Positions 1 to 10,747 are shown, numbered from the stretch's first letter. The stretch is DNA of 64,000 nucleotides from Agarivorans albus (GCF_019670105.1 NZ_AP023032.1:4286001-4350000); one strand, 5' to 3'. The notes: generated from the sequence alone by a model not told the origin. Numbers and translations: made by a program.

Positions 1-58
1 AAACATGGGGAATGGAAGATATGCAAAATCTTCACCTACTTTTTGTAAGGATATGGGC

Positions 59-1555
59 ATGAATGACTGCATGATGAATATTGAGTTACAAGCAGGTAGA
101 GGCTTACAACAACAGATTAGAGAAAAGTTAGTAGAGCTGATTCAGCACGACTACTTTGGTACAAGGGCCCTGCCCTCCAGCCGCAAAATGGCGCAACTGC
201 TTAAAGTGTCGCGTAACACAGTGGTATTGGTTTACGAAAGCATGGTGGACGATGGTTACTTAATTGCCAGAGAACGCAGCGGTTTTTTTGTAAACCCTGA
301 ATTGGACCAAGAACCAACTCTCAAATTGGTGCAAACTCGCCCTCATCTGGACCAAAACCAGCCAAATTGGCCCCATCGCTTACGCAGCGCCCCGGCATCA
401 TTTAGCACCTTAAACAAAGATAAAGATTGGATAAATTATGCTTATCCTTTCATTTATGGCCAAATTGAGCCAAGCCATTTCCCCATTTATCAATGGCGAG
501 AATGTTCTCGCATCGCCCAAAACCGCAATAGTGTGCATCATTGGATCGAAGATTATGTTGATGTAGATGATCCAGAATTGGTCACGCAAATTCGCCAGCA
601 GATTTTGTCTAAACGCGGCATTACAGCCAGTAACGACGAAGTGCTAATTACCATGGGTACCCAAAATTCTTTGTACCTACTGGCTTCTTTGCTCGCAGGA
701 CAGGGAGTAAAAGTAGGGGTAGAAAACCCCGGCTATGCAGACTTAAGGCACATATTCACCCAATGTGGTTCTAAACCAGAGCCATTAGAGCTTGATGAGC
801 AAGGTCTAATACTTGGCCAGCAACTTAGCGACTGTGACTATGTGTGCGTGACGCCAAGCCACCAATACCCAACTACCGTAACCATGCCTATTGAGAGACG
901 TAAACAATTGCTCGAACAAGCCGCTACGGACGACTTTGTATTGATAGAAGACGACTATGAAAGCGAAGTTAATTTTCATGAGCAGCCATTGCCCGCACTA
1001 AAAAGTATTGACCAACATGGCCGTGTAATTTACATCGGAAGCCTGTCCAAATCGCTATCACCAGGTTTACGCATTGGGTATTTGGTAGCAAACAAGCAGC
1101 TAATTGCCGAGCTACGCGCACTGCGTCGACTTATTTACCGCCACCCTCCAGCCAACAACCAACGCACCGCAGCGCTGTTTATTGCTCAAGGTTATTACGA
1201 TAGTCATGTTCGTAGAATGCGCCATGTGTATGAACAAAAATGGCTACTCATGCAACAAGGTTTACAGCGCCACCTTCATCAATGCGTGATTAACGCAACG
1301 CCAGGTAGTTTTTGTTTTTGGATAGAACTGCCTAAGCATGTATGCAGTAGTGAACTGGTGACGCAAGCGGCTAAACAAGGAATATTAGTAGAATCGGGGG
1401 ATACTTTGTTTGCCGAACAACAAGCTCCCAAAAACTACATCCGCTTGGGGTTCTCGGCGATTGCAGAAGAAAAGATAAATGCCGGACTCGCCCTATTAGG
1501 TAACTTAGTTAGCCAACTCTCACAGCATAGTCCTAGCGAAGCCTTACACGCCTAA
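59..1555 (+). CDS. MocR-family regulator (GntR-type wHTH fused to aminotransferase-like domain)
   Basis: The N-terminal 75 or so residues form a GntR-type winged helix (PSSRKMAQLLKVSRNTV, then a GYLIARERSGFFV wing). The remainder is a fold-type I aminotransferase domain with the PLP-lysine motif GSLSKSLSPGLRIGY near residue 329 and EDDYESEV upstream. This is the MocR architecture of GabR and PdxR, in which PLP or a PLP-amino acid adduct is sensed in the cytoplasm. I chose ATG 59 because AAGG at 47-50 is well spaced for it; in-frame ATGs at 5, 53, 71 and 74 are alternatives. The next two genes on the same strand, a dehydrogenase and alanine dehydrogenase, suggest amino-acid control, but the target is inferred. 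Confidence 0.88.
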   Translation: MNDCMMNIELQAGRGLQQQIREKLVELIQHDYFGTRALPSSRKMAQLLKVSRNTVVLVYESMVDDGYLIARERSGFFVNPELDQEPTLKLVQTRPHLDQNQPNWPHRLRSAPASFSTLNKDKDWINYAYPFIYGQIEPSHFPIYQWRECSRIAQNRNSVHHWIEDYVDVDDPELVTQIRQQILSKRGITASNDEVLITMGTQNSLYLLASLLAGQGVKVGVENPGYADLRHIFTQCGSKPEPLELDEQGLILGQQLSDCDYVCVTPSHQYPTTVTMPIERRKQLLEQAATDDFVLIEDDYESEVNFHEQPLPALKSIDQHGRVIYIGSLSKSLSPGLRIGYLVANKQLIAELRALRRLIYRHPPANNQRTAALFIAQGYYDSHVRRMRHVYEQKWLLMQQGLQRHLHQCVINATPGSFCFWIELPKHVCSSELVTQAAKQGILVESGDTLFAEQQAPKNYIRLGFSAIAEEKINAGLALLGNLVSQLSQHSPSEALHA

Positions 1556-1739
1556 ACCAATAATACTGAGCAACAAAGCGCTCTAGTGCCGATATTCTTC
1601 AGCGCTAGGGCCGCTGCGTACGCTTAGCTAAAACCCCAAACTTAATCTGGTCCCTTCGGTTCATATTTCTGGCACTACTCGCCCACAACCTCCCTTGGTT
1701 AATCTAATTTCATTCCGCTGTTAGAGGCAATGACTCTAA

Positions 1740-2543
<804 letters not shown>

Positions 2544-2583
2544 TTACTTTTTCAATTAAAACTTAAATCGCTAGGAGATTATT

Positions 2584-3705
2584 ATGATTATTGGCGTACC
2601 TTCAGAAATCAAAAACCATGAATATCGCGTTGGCTTAGTGCCAGCCTCAGTTCAAGAGCTTACCGCCCGCGGCCATAAAGTTAACATTCAAGCTGGTGCC
2701 GGTTTAGGCATTAATATCGACGATGCCGCCTACCAAAAAGCTGGCGCAAACATTGTTGGCAGCGCACAAGACGTGTTTGCTGGCAGCGAGATGATCGTAA
2801 AAGTAAAAGAGCCTTTGGCTCAAGAACGCGCAATGCTAAAAGAAGACCAACTACTATTCACTTATTTACATCTCGCACCTGATGTCCCGCAAACAGATGA
2901 TCTGATTGACAGCGGCGCAGTCTGTGTTGCCTATGAAACAGTCACCTCTAATACCGGGGCATTGCCGCTATTAGCGCCTATGTCTGAAGTTGCAGGCCGT
3001 ATGGCAATTCAAGCTGGCGCTCATTGTTTAGAAAAATCTAACCTTGGACGTGGCATGCTGCTAGGTGGTGTAAGTGGTGTAGAGCCAGCAAAAGTAGTAA
3101 TTATTGGCGGCGGCGTAGTAGGCCGAAATGCTGCCCAAATGGCGGTGGGCATGTACGCTGACGTAGCCGTGTTAGACAATAACATTGATACGCTACGCCA
3201 AATTGACGCTCAGTTTTCTGGCCGCGTTAAAACAGTATTCTCTAACCAATACAATCTAGAAAAATACGTTGCTGATGCCGACTTAGTGATTGGCGGCGTA
3301 TTAATTCCAGGTGCTGCAGCTCCCAAGTTAGTCACTAGAGCAATGATCAGCGGTATGAAGCCTGGAAGTGCCATTGTTGACGTAGCCATTGACCAAGGCG
3401 GCTGTTTTGAAACATCGGTAGCAACCACTCACGCAGAACCCACCTTCATTGTTGATGACGTAGTACACTATTGTGTTGCCAACATGCCGGGCGCAGTCGC
3501 GCGAACCTCAACATTTGCCCTCAATAACGCCACCTTACCTTTTGTATTGCAGCTCGCAAATCAAGGTTACAAACAGGCATTATTAGCTAACCCACACTTG
3601 TTAAATGGCTTAAATGTAATTCATGGCAAACTCACCAACCAAAGTGTTGGCGAGAGCCAAGCAAAACAATACATCGAAGCACTAAGTGCAATTAAAGCCG
3701 CGTAA
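2584..3705 (+). CDS. ald: Alanine dehydrogenase
   Basis: Full-length 373-residue NAD-dependent alanine dehydrogenase, catalysing reversible oxidative deamination of L-alanine to pyruvate and ammonia. The start MIIGVPSEIKNHEYRVGLVPASV is typical. Substrate residues appear in VKVKEPLAQE (Lys) and LFTYLHLAPD (His, near residue 96). The Rossmann glycine motif VVIIGGGVVGRNAA lies near residue 170, and MPGAVARTST is the conserved C-terminal segment. TAGGAG precedes the ATG. It is the last gene of the SDR-ald unit and is followed by a perfect 11-bp hairpin. The MocR gene upstream is a plausible regulator. Confidence 0.95.
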   Translation: MIIGVPSEIKNHEYRVGLVPASVQELTARGHKVNIQAGAGLGINIDDAAYQKAGANIVGSAQDVFAGSEMIVKVKEPLAQERAMLKEDQLLFTYLHLAPDVPQTDDLIDSGAVCVAYETVTSNTGALPLLAPMSEVAGRMAIQAGAHCLEKSNLGRGMLLGGVSGVEPAKVVIIGGGVVGRNAAQMAVGMYADVAVLDNNIDTLRQIDAQFSGRVKTVFSNQYNLEKYVADADLVIGGVLIPGAAAPKLVTRAMISGMKPGSAIVDVAIDQGGCFETSVATTHAEPTFIVDDVVHYCVANMPGAVARTSTFALNNATLPFVLQLANQGYKQALLANPHLLNGLNVIHGKLTNQSVGESQAKQYIEALSAIKAA

Positions 3706-3712
3706 AGAAAGC

Positions 3713-3738
3713 GACTAGCTAACTCAGGTTAGCTAGTC
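3713..3738. terminator. Hairpin between convergent ald and maa
   Basis: Perfect 11-bp inverted repeat GACTAGCTAAC / GTTAGCTAGTC around a four-base TCAG loop, between convergent genes. It covers the stop codon of the minus-strand acetyltransferase. There is no long T tract, so termination strength is uncertain. Confidence 0.5.
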
Positions 3739-4293
3739 TTGGTCCTCGGGAATATCTCTCACGTATTTAGCCGGTACGCCGGCTACAACTGTATTAGCCG
3801 CCACATCTTTGTTAACCAAGGCACCAGCGGCAATCACCACGTTATCACCAATGCTTACGCCAGGTAAAATATTCGCGCCCATACCAATCCACACGCGATC
3901 TCCAATGGTTACAGGTAAAGCTCGCTCTAAACCCTCGGTGCGCTGCTTAACGTTTAATGGGTGAGTCGCAGTAGAAATATTCACAGCAGGAGCCAGCATC
4001 ACGTCATCACCGATGGTGACAGGCGCACCATCAAGAATCACGCAGTTATGGTTAGCGTAAAAATTCTTACCGGTGGTGATGTTATAGCCGTAGTCACAGA
4101 AAAAATCTGGCTCTATCCAAGGATCGAGACTGTTTGGTAACAGCTCGGCTAAAACCTCAGCGCGTAAGTCTTCTTCGGGGTGTAACAAATTGAGTTCGTA
4201 ACATAGAGACTTAGCTTGGTTACGCTCTTCAACCAACTCTCCGTCAAAGGCCAAATACAACTCTCCAGCTAACATCTTTTCTTTTTCTGTCAT
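3733..4293 (-). CDS. maa: Maltose/galactoside O-acetyltransferase
   Basis: 186-residue left-handed beta-helix acetyltransferase. It starts MTEKEKMLAGELY, as in the Maa N-terminal domain, and carries hexapeptide repeats from about residue 70. Hallmarks are FFCDYGYNI, MLAPAVNISTATHPL with the catalytic His in TATHP, VTIGDRVWIGMGANILPGVSIGDNVVIAAGALV and the final VAGVPAKYV. The family acetylates sugars such as maltose or glucose from acetyl-CoA in the cytoplasm, probably as detoxification. AAGAGGTAAGC precedes the ATG. The sugar specificity is not readable from sequence. Confidence 0.9.
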   Translation of the reverse strand: MTEKEKMLAGELYLAFDGELVEERNQAKSLCYELNLLHPEEDLRAEVLAELLPNSLDPWIEPDFFCDYGYNITTGKNFYANHNCVILDGAPVTIGDDVMLAPAVNISTATHPLNVKQRTEGLERALPVTIGDRVWIGMGANILPGVSIGDNVVIAAGALVNKDVAANTVVAGVPAKYVRDIPEDQD

Positions 4294-4361
4294 GCTTACC
4301 TCTTCGAGAAACTGGCCGCCACTAGGACAAAACTGCAGCGAAATGTTTTATTTTCAGTAAG

Positions 4362-4808
4362 TTATTCTACAGGTTTAATCACTACTTTATCTCCGACTTG
4401 GATTGCATTTTTGGCAAACCAGCCTTGATTCATCTCCCAAGCGTACATCACTTGAAAGCGCGATTTAGTTAGTTTGTCATCATTCGCCTGCATCTGAGTG
4501 ATTTCGCTAATAGAGCCATCTTTGCGGATAAAAGCGACATCTAAAGGAATCAAAGTATTTTTCATCCACATTTGAGCTTGTTTGCTGCGCTGAAAGTTAA
4601 ACAACATACCGCAATCGTTACACAAGTTCAGACGATGCATTAAACCCAAAGCGCGTTGTTGGTCACTGTAGGCATATTCCACCGTGTAGTGCTGTTGATT
4701 TACCTCCACCGCTACCGCTGGAAATTCCTCACTTGGCGTTGCAGCCCCCACATTTTTTGTGACGAACAGTAAAACTAATAGGGCGTATTTATAAACGGAT
4801 ACATTCAA
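4362..4808 (-). CDS. DUF192 family exported protein
   Basis: 148 residues with an N-terminal hydrophobic signal segment (YALLVLLFVTKNVGAA) and one DUF192 domain. Conserved motifs are ALGLMHR, CGMLFNF, MWMKNTLIPLDVAFI and a C-terminal YAWEMNQGWF. The function of DUF192 proteins is not established. The reading frame opens with TTG at 4808; the nearby ATG is out of frame and a stop lies a few codons upstream, so TTG is the best start. CNDCG adds two cysteines that could pair in the periplasm. Confidence 0.85.
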   Translation of the reverse strand: MNVSVYKYALLVLLFVTKNVGAATPSEEFPAVAVEVNQQHYTVEYAYSDQQRALGLMHRLNLCNDCGMLFNFQRSKQAQMWMKNTLIPLDVAFIRKDGSISEITQMQANDDKLTKSRFQVMYAWEMNQGWFAKNAIQVGDKVVIKPVE

Positions 4809-5156
4809 AGTTACAGGATTCCCAGATGACTAAAACGGCGCTCAGTAAAACCGTGTCAGATACACAACTCTCTAAGCAAGCCTTCACTTTACCTTGCTTA
4901 AACGCAAATCAACGAAAAAAAGTGCAATAATTTTAGCCAAATGAGCAATGAACAATCTGCTGCATATGCAAAATTTATCACCACTCAAAACAAATAAAAC
5001 AGAACATAAAACCAACCAAAAAAGAAAAGACAGATTAAGAAACCTTAAATTGTTTATTAAACGTACCACAGGCAGAACAATTAGCAGCCAAAGTGGACTT
5101 GAATCACATTTTATCCTGTGATACTTGTTAGCCAATGCTTTAGGAAAGTTTTAAAT
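4809..5156. other. AT-rich intergenic region upstream of the ilv leader
   Basis: 348 bp without a convincing gene. A hydrophobic 83-codon minus-strand frame (4884-5135) is treated as spurious: it has no ribosome binding site and is driven by AT richness. The right end holds the likely ilv promoter. Confidence 0.6.
5099..5125 (+). promoter_or_regulatory. Candidate ilv operon promoter
   Basis: TTGAAT at 5099-5104, then an extended -10 TGTGATACT at 5117-5125, gives a 15-bp spacer, which is short. Transcription would begin about 25-30 bases before the leader ATG at 5157, like the arrangement in E. coli ilvGMEDA. This is by-eye promoter matching only. Confidence 0.35.
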
Positions 5157-5237
5157 ATGTCTCTTTCAGTTGCTCTAATTATTAGCGTCGTCCTTGTGGT
5201 GATTATTCTATCACCTCGCGGGGATGCGTTGTTGTAA
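5157..5237 (+). CDS. ilvL: ilv operon leader peptide
   Basis: A 26-codon frame, ATG at 5157 and TAA at 5235-5237, preceded by TAGGAAAG. Fifteen of 26 residues are branched-chain: six Leu, five Val and four Ile, including the runs VALIIS and VVLVVIIL. This is the composition of the E. coli IlvL attenuation peptide. Stalling of ribosomes on Ile/Val/Leu codons would prevent formation of the attenuator hairpin that follows at 5259-5290 and allow transcription of ilvG, 79 bp downstream. Placement directly before ilvG and the terminator makes this call strong despite its size. Confidence 0.9.
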   Translation: MSLSVALIISVVLVVIILSPRGDALL

Positions 5238-5258
5238 CTGAAACAAGCACACAACATC

Positions 5259-5290
5259 AAACCCCCGCGCTGCAAAGCTCGGGGGTTTTT
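5259..5290 (+). terminator. ilv attenuator (Rho-independent terminator)
   Basis: ACCCCCG (5261-5267) pairs with CGGGGGT (5280-5286), and the 3' arm runs straight into a T run. It sits 24 bases after the leader stop codon and 26 bases before the ilvG start, the standard position of an amino-acid-operon attenuator. Confidence 0.88.
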
Positions 5291-5315
5291 TGTTAACGGT
5301 GGAAAGGAAGTAGTA

Positions 5316-6974
5316 ATGAATGGTGCGCAACAAATTGTAGCGACTCTGAAACAACAGGGCGTTGAACAAGTATTTGGTTATCCTGGCGGGGCAATTATGC
5401 CTTTATACGACGCTCTCTACGACGGTGGTGTAAAGCACATGCTTACTCGCCACGAGCAAGGTGCGGCAATGGCAGCGGTGGGTTATGCCCGCGCAGGGTC
5501 AACTTCGGGCATTAAAGTTGGTGTGTGTATCGCCACTTCTGGACCTGGCGCAACCAACCTAGTCACTGGCCTTGCCGAAGCGCAGCTAGACTCCATTCCA
5601 CTTATCGCGATTACTGGGCAAGTAGCCCAGCCAGTAATCGGCACCGACGCCTTCCAAGAAGTAGACGTATTAGGCATGTCGTTATCAGTCACCAAACATA
5701 GCTTTATGGTGACCGACGTTAAAGAGCTTAAACGCACCATAGAACAAGCTTTTGAGATTGCCACCAGCGGCCGCCCAGGCCCAGTGCTTATAGATGTGCC
5801 TAAAGATGTGCAATTAGCCGAAGTTGAAGAAAGCCTCGCTTACTTGGCTGCTGCCAGCGCTCCTGTAGAACCGGCTGCAGAATTAGTTAGCCAAGCGAAA
5901 CAACTCATCGCCAGCGCTAAACAACCTATTGTATATGTGGGCGGTGGTGTAGGCATGGCCAATGCTGTTACTGAGTTACGTGAGTTTTTAAATTACAGCA
6001 AAATCCCAAGTGTGAGCACGCTAAAAGGGATTGGAGCGATCACCGAAGAACAACCTTACTATTTAGGCATGTTAGGTATGCACGGCACTAAAGCAGCCAA
6101 CCTAAGTGTTCAAGAAACGGACCTATTAGTGGTGATTGGCGCGCGCTTTGATGACCGCGTTACCGGCAAGCTTGATGAATTTGCACCAAATGCCAAAGTG
6201 GTCCACCTAGATGCTGATGCCAGCGAATTTGGTAAACGCCGCACCCCAGATGTTGCACTAGACAGCGACTTAAAGCTAACCCTACCTAAGCTGCATTGCC
6301 AAACCGAGATTGATATCTGGCAAGAAAAAGTGGCACAACGCAAACATGATTTTGCTTGGCGTTATGATCACCCAGGCGGGCATATTTTTGCGCCAGCTAT
6401 GCTTAGCGACTTAAGCAAGATGGTGGATAAAAACACCGTGGTAGCTTGTGATGTTGGCCAACACCAAATGTGGGTAGCCCAACATATGCAGTTTGATGGC
6501 CCAGAGAATCATTTATCAAGTGCAGGCCTAGGCACTATGGGCTTTGGTTTACCCGCAGCCATTGGCGCGCAGTTTGCTCGCCCTAACGACACCGTAATTA
6601 ACGTCTCTGGTGATGGTTCATTCATGATGAATGTACAAGAACTCACCACCATTAAACGCGCTAAGCTGCCGGTAAAAATGCTGTTAATCGACAATAACCG
6701 CTTAGGCATGGTTCGCCAGTGGCAAAACTTGTTTTTTGATGGCCGCTTTAGTGAAACGATTCTTGATGACAACCCCGACTTTGTAAAAATGGCCTCGGCT
6801 TTTGATATTCCCGGCGAAACCATTAGCAACAAAGTTGATGTACACGCAGCCTTGCAACGGATGCTAGATAGCAAAGGCCCTTACCTACTGCATGTATTAA
6901 TTGATGCTGAAGAAAACGTATGGCCATTAGTGCCACCCGGTGTGGCCAACGACAAAATGATGGAGGACTGCTAA
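5316..6974 (+). CDS. ilvG: Acetolactate synthase II large subunit
   Basis: 552-residue ThDP-dependent acetohydroxy acid synthase. It condenses two pyruvates, or pyruvate and 2-oxobutyrate, in the first common step of valine/leucine and isoleucine synthesis. The catalytic Glu is in [11 protein letters not shown] near residue 47. The central domain has the [14 protein letters not shown]/substrate motif, and the C-terminal ThDP motif runs from [10 protein letters not shown] to [11 protein letters not shown]. The gene is intact, unlike the frameshifted ilvG of E. coli K-12. Its TAA overlaps the ilvM ATG by one base (TAATG), indicating translational coupling. Controlled by the upstream leader and attenuator. 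Confidence 0.97.
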   Translation: MNGAQQIVATLKQQGVEQVFGYPGGAIMPLYDALYDGGVKHMLTRHEQGAAMAAVGYARAGSTSGIKVGVCIATSGPGATNLVTGLAEAQLDSIPLIAITGQVAQPVIGTDAFQEVDVLGMSLSVTKHSFMVTDVKELKRTIEQAFEIATSGRPGPVLIDVPKDVQLAEVEESLAYLAAASAPVEPAAELVSQAKQLIASAKQPIVYVGGGVGMANAVTELREFLNYSKIPSVSTLKGIGAITEEQPYYLGMLGMHGTKAANLSVQETDLLVVIGARFDDRVTGKLDEFAPNAKVVHLDADASEFGKRRTPDVALDSDLKLTLPKLHCQTEIDIWQEKVAQRKHDFAWRYDHPGGHIFAPAMLSDLSKMVDKNTVVACDVGQHQMWVAQHMQFDGPENHLSSAGLGTMGFGLPAAIGAQFARPNDTVINVSGDGSFMMNVQELTTIKRAKLPVKMLLIDNNRLGMVRQWQNLFFDGRFSETILDDNPDFVKMASAFDIPGETISNKVDVHAALQRMLDSKGPYLLHVLIDAEENVWPLVPPGVANDKMMEDC

Positions 6975-7246
6975 TGCAACATTCACTAACCATTTCTACT
7001 CGCCAGCAAGCAGATGTACTAGAACGCGTATTACGAGTGACACGTCACCGCGGTTTTTTAGTACAATCTATGCAAATTGAGCAGTTCAATGACCAAGAGC
7101 AGTCTGGATACCGCATTGAACTTAGTGTGACGAGCGAGCGTCCAATAGAGCACCTTACTAATCAATTAGTGAAATTGTTTGACGTTGAGCAAGTGCAATT
7201 AACCCAATTACAAGCAGTGGCTTCACCAAAAGCGGCCATTGCCTAA
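6974..7246 (+). CDS. ilvM: Acetolactate synthase II small subunit
   Basis: 90 residues starting [28 protein letters not shown], a single ACT domain as in E. coli IlvM, the regulatory and stabilising partner of IlvG. The ATG overlaps the ilvG stop and is preceded by TGGAGG, so I chose it over an upstream in-frame ATG at 6920 inside ilvG. It lies 37 bp upstream of ilvD. In enteric bacteria ilvE would follow here; it does not. Confidence 0.93.
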   Translation: MQHSLTISTRQQADVLERVLRVTRHRGFLVQSMQIEQFNDQEQSGYRIELSVTSERPIEHLTNQLVKLFDVEQVQLTQLQAVASPKAAIA

Positions 7247-7283
7247 AACAAATAGCAAACACAGATTAACGGAGTAAACCGCA

Positions 7284-9131
7284 ATGCCTAAACTGCGAAG
7301 TGCCACCACCACCGAAGGCCGTAATATGGCTGGAGCGCGCGCCCTTTGGCGAGCAACAGGAACCAAAGAAGAAGATTTTGGCAAGCCAATTATCGCAGTG
7401 GTGAACTCATTCACCCAATTTGTACCGGGCCACGTTCATCTAAAAGATCTTGGTCAATTGGTTGCACGCTCGATTGAAGACGCAGGCGGTGTTGCTAAAG
7501 AATTTAATACCATCGCTGTAGATGATGGTATTGCCATGGGCCACGGCGGCATGCTTTACAGCCTACCTTCACGCGACCTAATTGCAGACTCCGTTGAGTA
7601 CATGGTAAACGCCCACTGTGCCGACGCCATGGTGTGTATTTCTAACTGTGACAAAATCACCCCGGGAATGCTAATGGCGTCGATGCGCTTAAACATTCCA
7701 GTTATCTTTGTTTCTGGCGGCCCAATGGAAGCCGGTAAAACCAAACTTAGCGACCAAATCATTAAGCTCGACTTAGTTGACGCGATGGTAATGGGTGCCG
7801 ACAAAAACGTATCCGATGAAGACAGCGACAAAGTAGAACGTAGTGCCTGCCCAACCTGTGGGTCTTGTTCTGGTATGTTTACCGCAAACTCAATGAACTG
7901 TTTAACCGAAGCGCTAGGTTTAGCCCAGCCAGGTAATGGTTCAATGCTAGCGACTCACGCGGACCGTGAAAAACTGTTTGTAAATGCCGGTAAGCGCATT
8001 GTTGATTTGTGTAACCGTTACTACCAGCAAGACGACGAAAGTGTATTGCCGCGCTCTATCGCGACACACAAATCCTTTGAAAACGCCATGACCCTAGATA
8101 TCGCCATGGGGGGTTCTACTAATACCGTATTACACCTTTTGGCAGCAGCCCAGGAAGCTGGCGTAGATTACAACATGGACCACATGGATGAGCTTTCTCG
8201 TAAGGTTCCTCAACTATGTAAAGTGGCGCCATCTACCAACAAATACCACATGGAAGATGTACACCGCGCAGGCGGTATTATGGGTATTTTGGGTGAATTA
8301 GACCGCGCAGGTTTACTAAACCGTAACGAACCGAATGTAATGGGCGAAACCTTGGCCGATACCTTAGCCAAGTGGGACATCATGCAAACCCAAGATCAAG
8401 CAGTAAAAGAGTTTTACCGTGCTGGTCCTGCAGGCATTCGCACCACTAAAGCCTTTAGCCAAGATTGCCGCTGGGATGACTTAGACGACGACCGCGCCGA
8501 AGGTTGTATTCGCAGTTTAGAAAACGCCTTTAGTTTAGAAGGTGGCCTTGCAGTACTAAAAGGTAACCTAGCGCAAGACGGCTGTATTGTTAAAACTGCC
8601 GGCGTAGACGACGATAACCTAGTGTTTAAAGGCCCTGCCCGTATTTTTGAAAGCCAAGACGACGCAGTTGCCGGCATTTTAGACGGCACCGTACAAGCTG
8701 GCGAAGTAGTATTAATTCGCTACGAAGGCCCTAAAGGCGGCCCAGGCATGCAAGAAATGCTTTACCCAACCTCTTACTTAAAATCGATGGGGCTAGGTAA
8801 GAAATGTGCCTTGATTACCGATGGCCGCTTCTCTGGCGGTACATCTGGTTTATCCATTGGCCATATTTCACCAGAAGCTGCGAGCGGCGGTGTGGTTGGC
8901 TTAGTTGAGCAAGGCGATATTATTGATATCAACATTCCTCAGCGTAGCATTGTGTTAGAAGTGAGTGATGAAGAACTAGCTAAACGCCGCGCCGCCATGG
9001 AAGCCAAAGGCAGCGATGCTTGGAGCCCAATTGGTCGAGTACGTGAAGTAAGCACCTCGCTGAAAATGTACGCCCACTTCGCCACCAGCGCCGACAAAGG
9101 TGCGGTACGCGATAAAAGCAAGCTAGATTAA
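7284..9131 (+). CDS. ilvD: Dihydroxy-acid dehydratase
   Basis: 615 residues, full length. It dehydrates 2,3-dihydroxy-isovalerate and -methylvalerate to the 2-oxo acids in the third step of Val/Ile synthesis. Iron-sulfur cysteines are visible in [10 protein letters not shown] and [17 protein letters not shown]. The start [26 protein letters not shown] and the C-terminal [21 protein letters not shown] are canonical. GGAG precedes the ATG. The gene is third in ilvGMDA and is followed by a strong terminator-like hairpin before ilvA. Confidence 0.97.
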   Translation: MPKLRSATTTEGRNMAGARALWRATGTKEEDFGKPIIAVVNSFTQFVPGHVHLKDLGQLVARSIEDAGGVAKEFNTIAVDDGIAMGHGGMLYSLPSRDLIADSVEYMVNAHCADAMVCISNCDKITPGMLMASMRLNIPVIFVSGGPMEAGKTKLSDQIIKLDLVDAMVMGADKNVSDEDSDKVERSACPTCGSCSGMFTANSMNCLTEALGLAQPGNGSMLATHADREKLFVNAGKRIVDLCNRYYQQDDESVLPRSIATHKSFENAMTLDIAMGGSTNTVLHLLAAAQEAGVDYNMDHMDELSRKVPQLCKVAPSTNKYHMEDVHRAGGIMGILGELDRAGLLNRNEPNVMGETLADTLAKWDIMQTQDQAVKEFYRAGPAGIRTTKAFSQDCRWDDLDDDRAEGCIRSLENAFSLEGGLAVLKGNLAQDGCIVKTAGVDDDNLVFKGPARIFESQDDAVAGILDGTVQAGEVVLIRYEGPKGGPGMQEMLYPTSYLKSMGLGKKCALITDGRFSGGTSGLSIGHISPEAASGGVVGLVEQGDIIDINIPQRSIVLEVSDEELAKRRAAMEAKGSDAWSPIGRVREVSTSLKMYAHFATSADKGAVRDKSKLD

Positions 9132-9155
9132 ACCGCGCGTCTTGCTTGAATAAAC

Positions 9156-9182
9156 AGCCCGGTTCGCCGGGCTTATTTTTTT
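9156..9182 (+). terminator. Terminator-like hairpin between ilvD and ilvA
   Basis: AGCCCGG-TTCG-CCGGGCT followed by TATTTTTTTAT: a 7-bp GC-rich stem with a stable TTCG tetraloop and a T tract. It lies 25 bp after ilvD and 30 bp before ilvA, so ilvA transcription is probably reduced or independently initiated. Confidence 0.85.
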
Positions 9183-9211
9183 ATGTTGTCGCCAACATGT
9201 ATAGGTAATTT

Positions 9212-10747
9212 ATGATGCAACACTTGCCTAGTGCTAACGAATATCTTCGCCGTATATTGCTTTCGCCAGTCTACGAAATAGCCCAAGTTACCCCACTACA
9301 GGGTATGCCTAAGCTGTCGCAGCGCAGTGGCAATAATATTTTGCTGAAACGCGAAGACCGACAAAGTGTGCATTCGTTTAAATTACGCGGCGCCTACAAC
9401 AAAATTGCTCAACTAAATCAGCAACAGCGTGAGCGCGGAGTAGTTGCAGCATCGGCTGGCAATCACGCGCAAGGCGTGGCTATGTCGGCACAGCGACTTA
9501 ACATTGCCGCGGTGATTGTAATGCCCACCACCACTCCCGATATTAAAGTGGATTCGGTACGCGCCATGGGCGCTGATGTGCGTTTGGTGGGCGATAGCTT
9601 TGATGAAGCCTACCAATACTGCAAACAACTGGTTGAAGAACACGGTTACACATTGATCCCTCCTTTCGATGATGTAGACGTGATTGCCGGCCAAGGCACC
9701 ATCGGCAAAGAGCTACTTGAACAAGACATGCACCTAAATGCGGTATTTGTGCCGGTAGGTGGTGGTGGTATTGCCGCTGGTGTGGCGGTATACATTAAAC
9801 AGCTAATGCCCCATGTGAAAGTGATAGGCGTAGAAGCCGAAGATTCCGCTTGTTTAAAAGCCGCCTTAGCTGCTGGGAAACCCACTCCCTTAGAACGCGT
9901 TGGTTTATTTGCCGACGGCGTAGCGGTTAAATTAATTGGCAGCGAAACCTTTCGCCTGTGCCAGCAATACCTCGACGATGTGATTACCGTAAACTCCGAT
10001 GAAATATGCGCGGCAGTAAAAGACATTTTTGAAGATACCCGCGCCATTTCTGAGCCTTCTGGTGCACTGGCTCTGGCTGGCTTAAAAGCCTACGCTCAGC
10101 AGCACAAACTAGAAGGTGAGCGCTTAGCTGCTGTGCTATCTGGCGCTAACATGAACTTTCATAACCTGCGTTATGTGTCTGAGCGCACCGAGCTTGGTGA
10201 GAAAAAAGAAGCAGTATTAGCGGTACGCATTCCAGAGCGCCAAGGCGCTTATTTAGAGTTTGTTGAACACTTGGGCGGGCGAGTCATCACCGAGTTCAAC
10301 TATCGTTATGCCAGCGAGCAACAAGCCAGCATATTTGTTGGCATTAAGGTGAGCAATAGCGATAAGGAGCTACCAGCGCTGTTAGATAAGCTTGATAGCA
10401 GCGGTTATCAAGTGGCCAACTTAAGTGACGATGAGCTTGCTAAGCAACACGTGCGTTATATGGTTGGTGGTCGACCTGGCACCCAACTCAATGAGAAGCT
10501 CTACAGTTTTGAGTTCCCAGAACAACCTGGCGCACTGCTTAAGTTTTTGCGCACCCTTGGCCCCCATTGGAATATAACCTTGTTCCATTACCGCAACCAT
10601 GGTTCAGCCTATGGTCGGGTATTAGCCGGGTTTGAATTACAAGAAAGCGACCAACAAGCCTTTAGTAAACACTTAGAGCAGTTAGGCTTTGATTATCGTG
10701 ACGAAAGCGATAACACCGCTTATCAATTCTTCCTAGCACACGACTGA
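9212..10747 (+). CDS. ilvA: Threonine dehydratase (deaminase), biosynthetic
   Basis: 511 residues, converting threonine to 2-oxobutyrate and ammonia, the committed step to isoleucine. The PLP lysine is in HSFKLRGAYNK near residue 58; SAGNHAQGVA and VGGGGIAAGVA bind the cofactor phosphate. Two C-terminal ACT-like regulatory domains (from about residue 330) mark the isoleucine-inhibited biosynthetic form rather than catabolic TdcB. The start ATGATG follows a weak AGGT. It is separated from ilvD by a terminator-like hairpin, so it may be semi-independent of the attenuated operon. Confidence 0.96.
   Translation: MMQHLPSANEYLRRILLSPVYEIAQVTPLQGMPKLSQRSGNNILLKREDRQSVHSFKLRGAYNKIAQLNQQQRERGVVAASAGNHAQGVAMSAQRLNIAAVIVMPTTTPDIKVDSVRAMGADVRLVGDSFDEAYQYCKQLVEEHGYTLIPPFDDVDVIAGQGTIGKELLEQDMHLNAVFVPVGGGGIAAGVAVYIKQLMPHVKVIGVEAEDSACLKAALAAGKPTPLERVGLFADGVAVKLIGSETFRLCQQYLDDVITVNSDEICAAVKDIFEDTRAISEPSGALALAGLKAYAQQHKLEGERLAAVLSGANMNFHNLRYVSERTELGEKKEAVLAVRIPERQGAYLEFVEHLGGRVITEFNYRYASEQQASIFVGIKVSNSDKELPALLDKLDSSGYQVANLSDDELAKQHVRYMVGGRPGTQLNEKLYSFEFPEQPGALLKFLRTLGPHWNITLFHYRNHGSAYGRVLAGFELQESDQQAFSKHLEQLGFDYRDESDNTAYQFFLAHD

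Noticed and set aside
4884-5135. 83-codon hydrophobic minus-strand frame upstream of ilv
   Set aside because: AT-driven hydrophobicity, no ribosome binding site and overlap with the probable ilv promoter region.
5316-6974. Possible ilvG frameshift as in E. coli K-12
   Set aside because: The frame is continuous for 552 codons to a stop overlapping ilvM.
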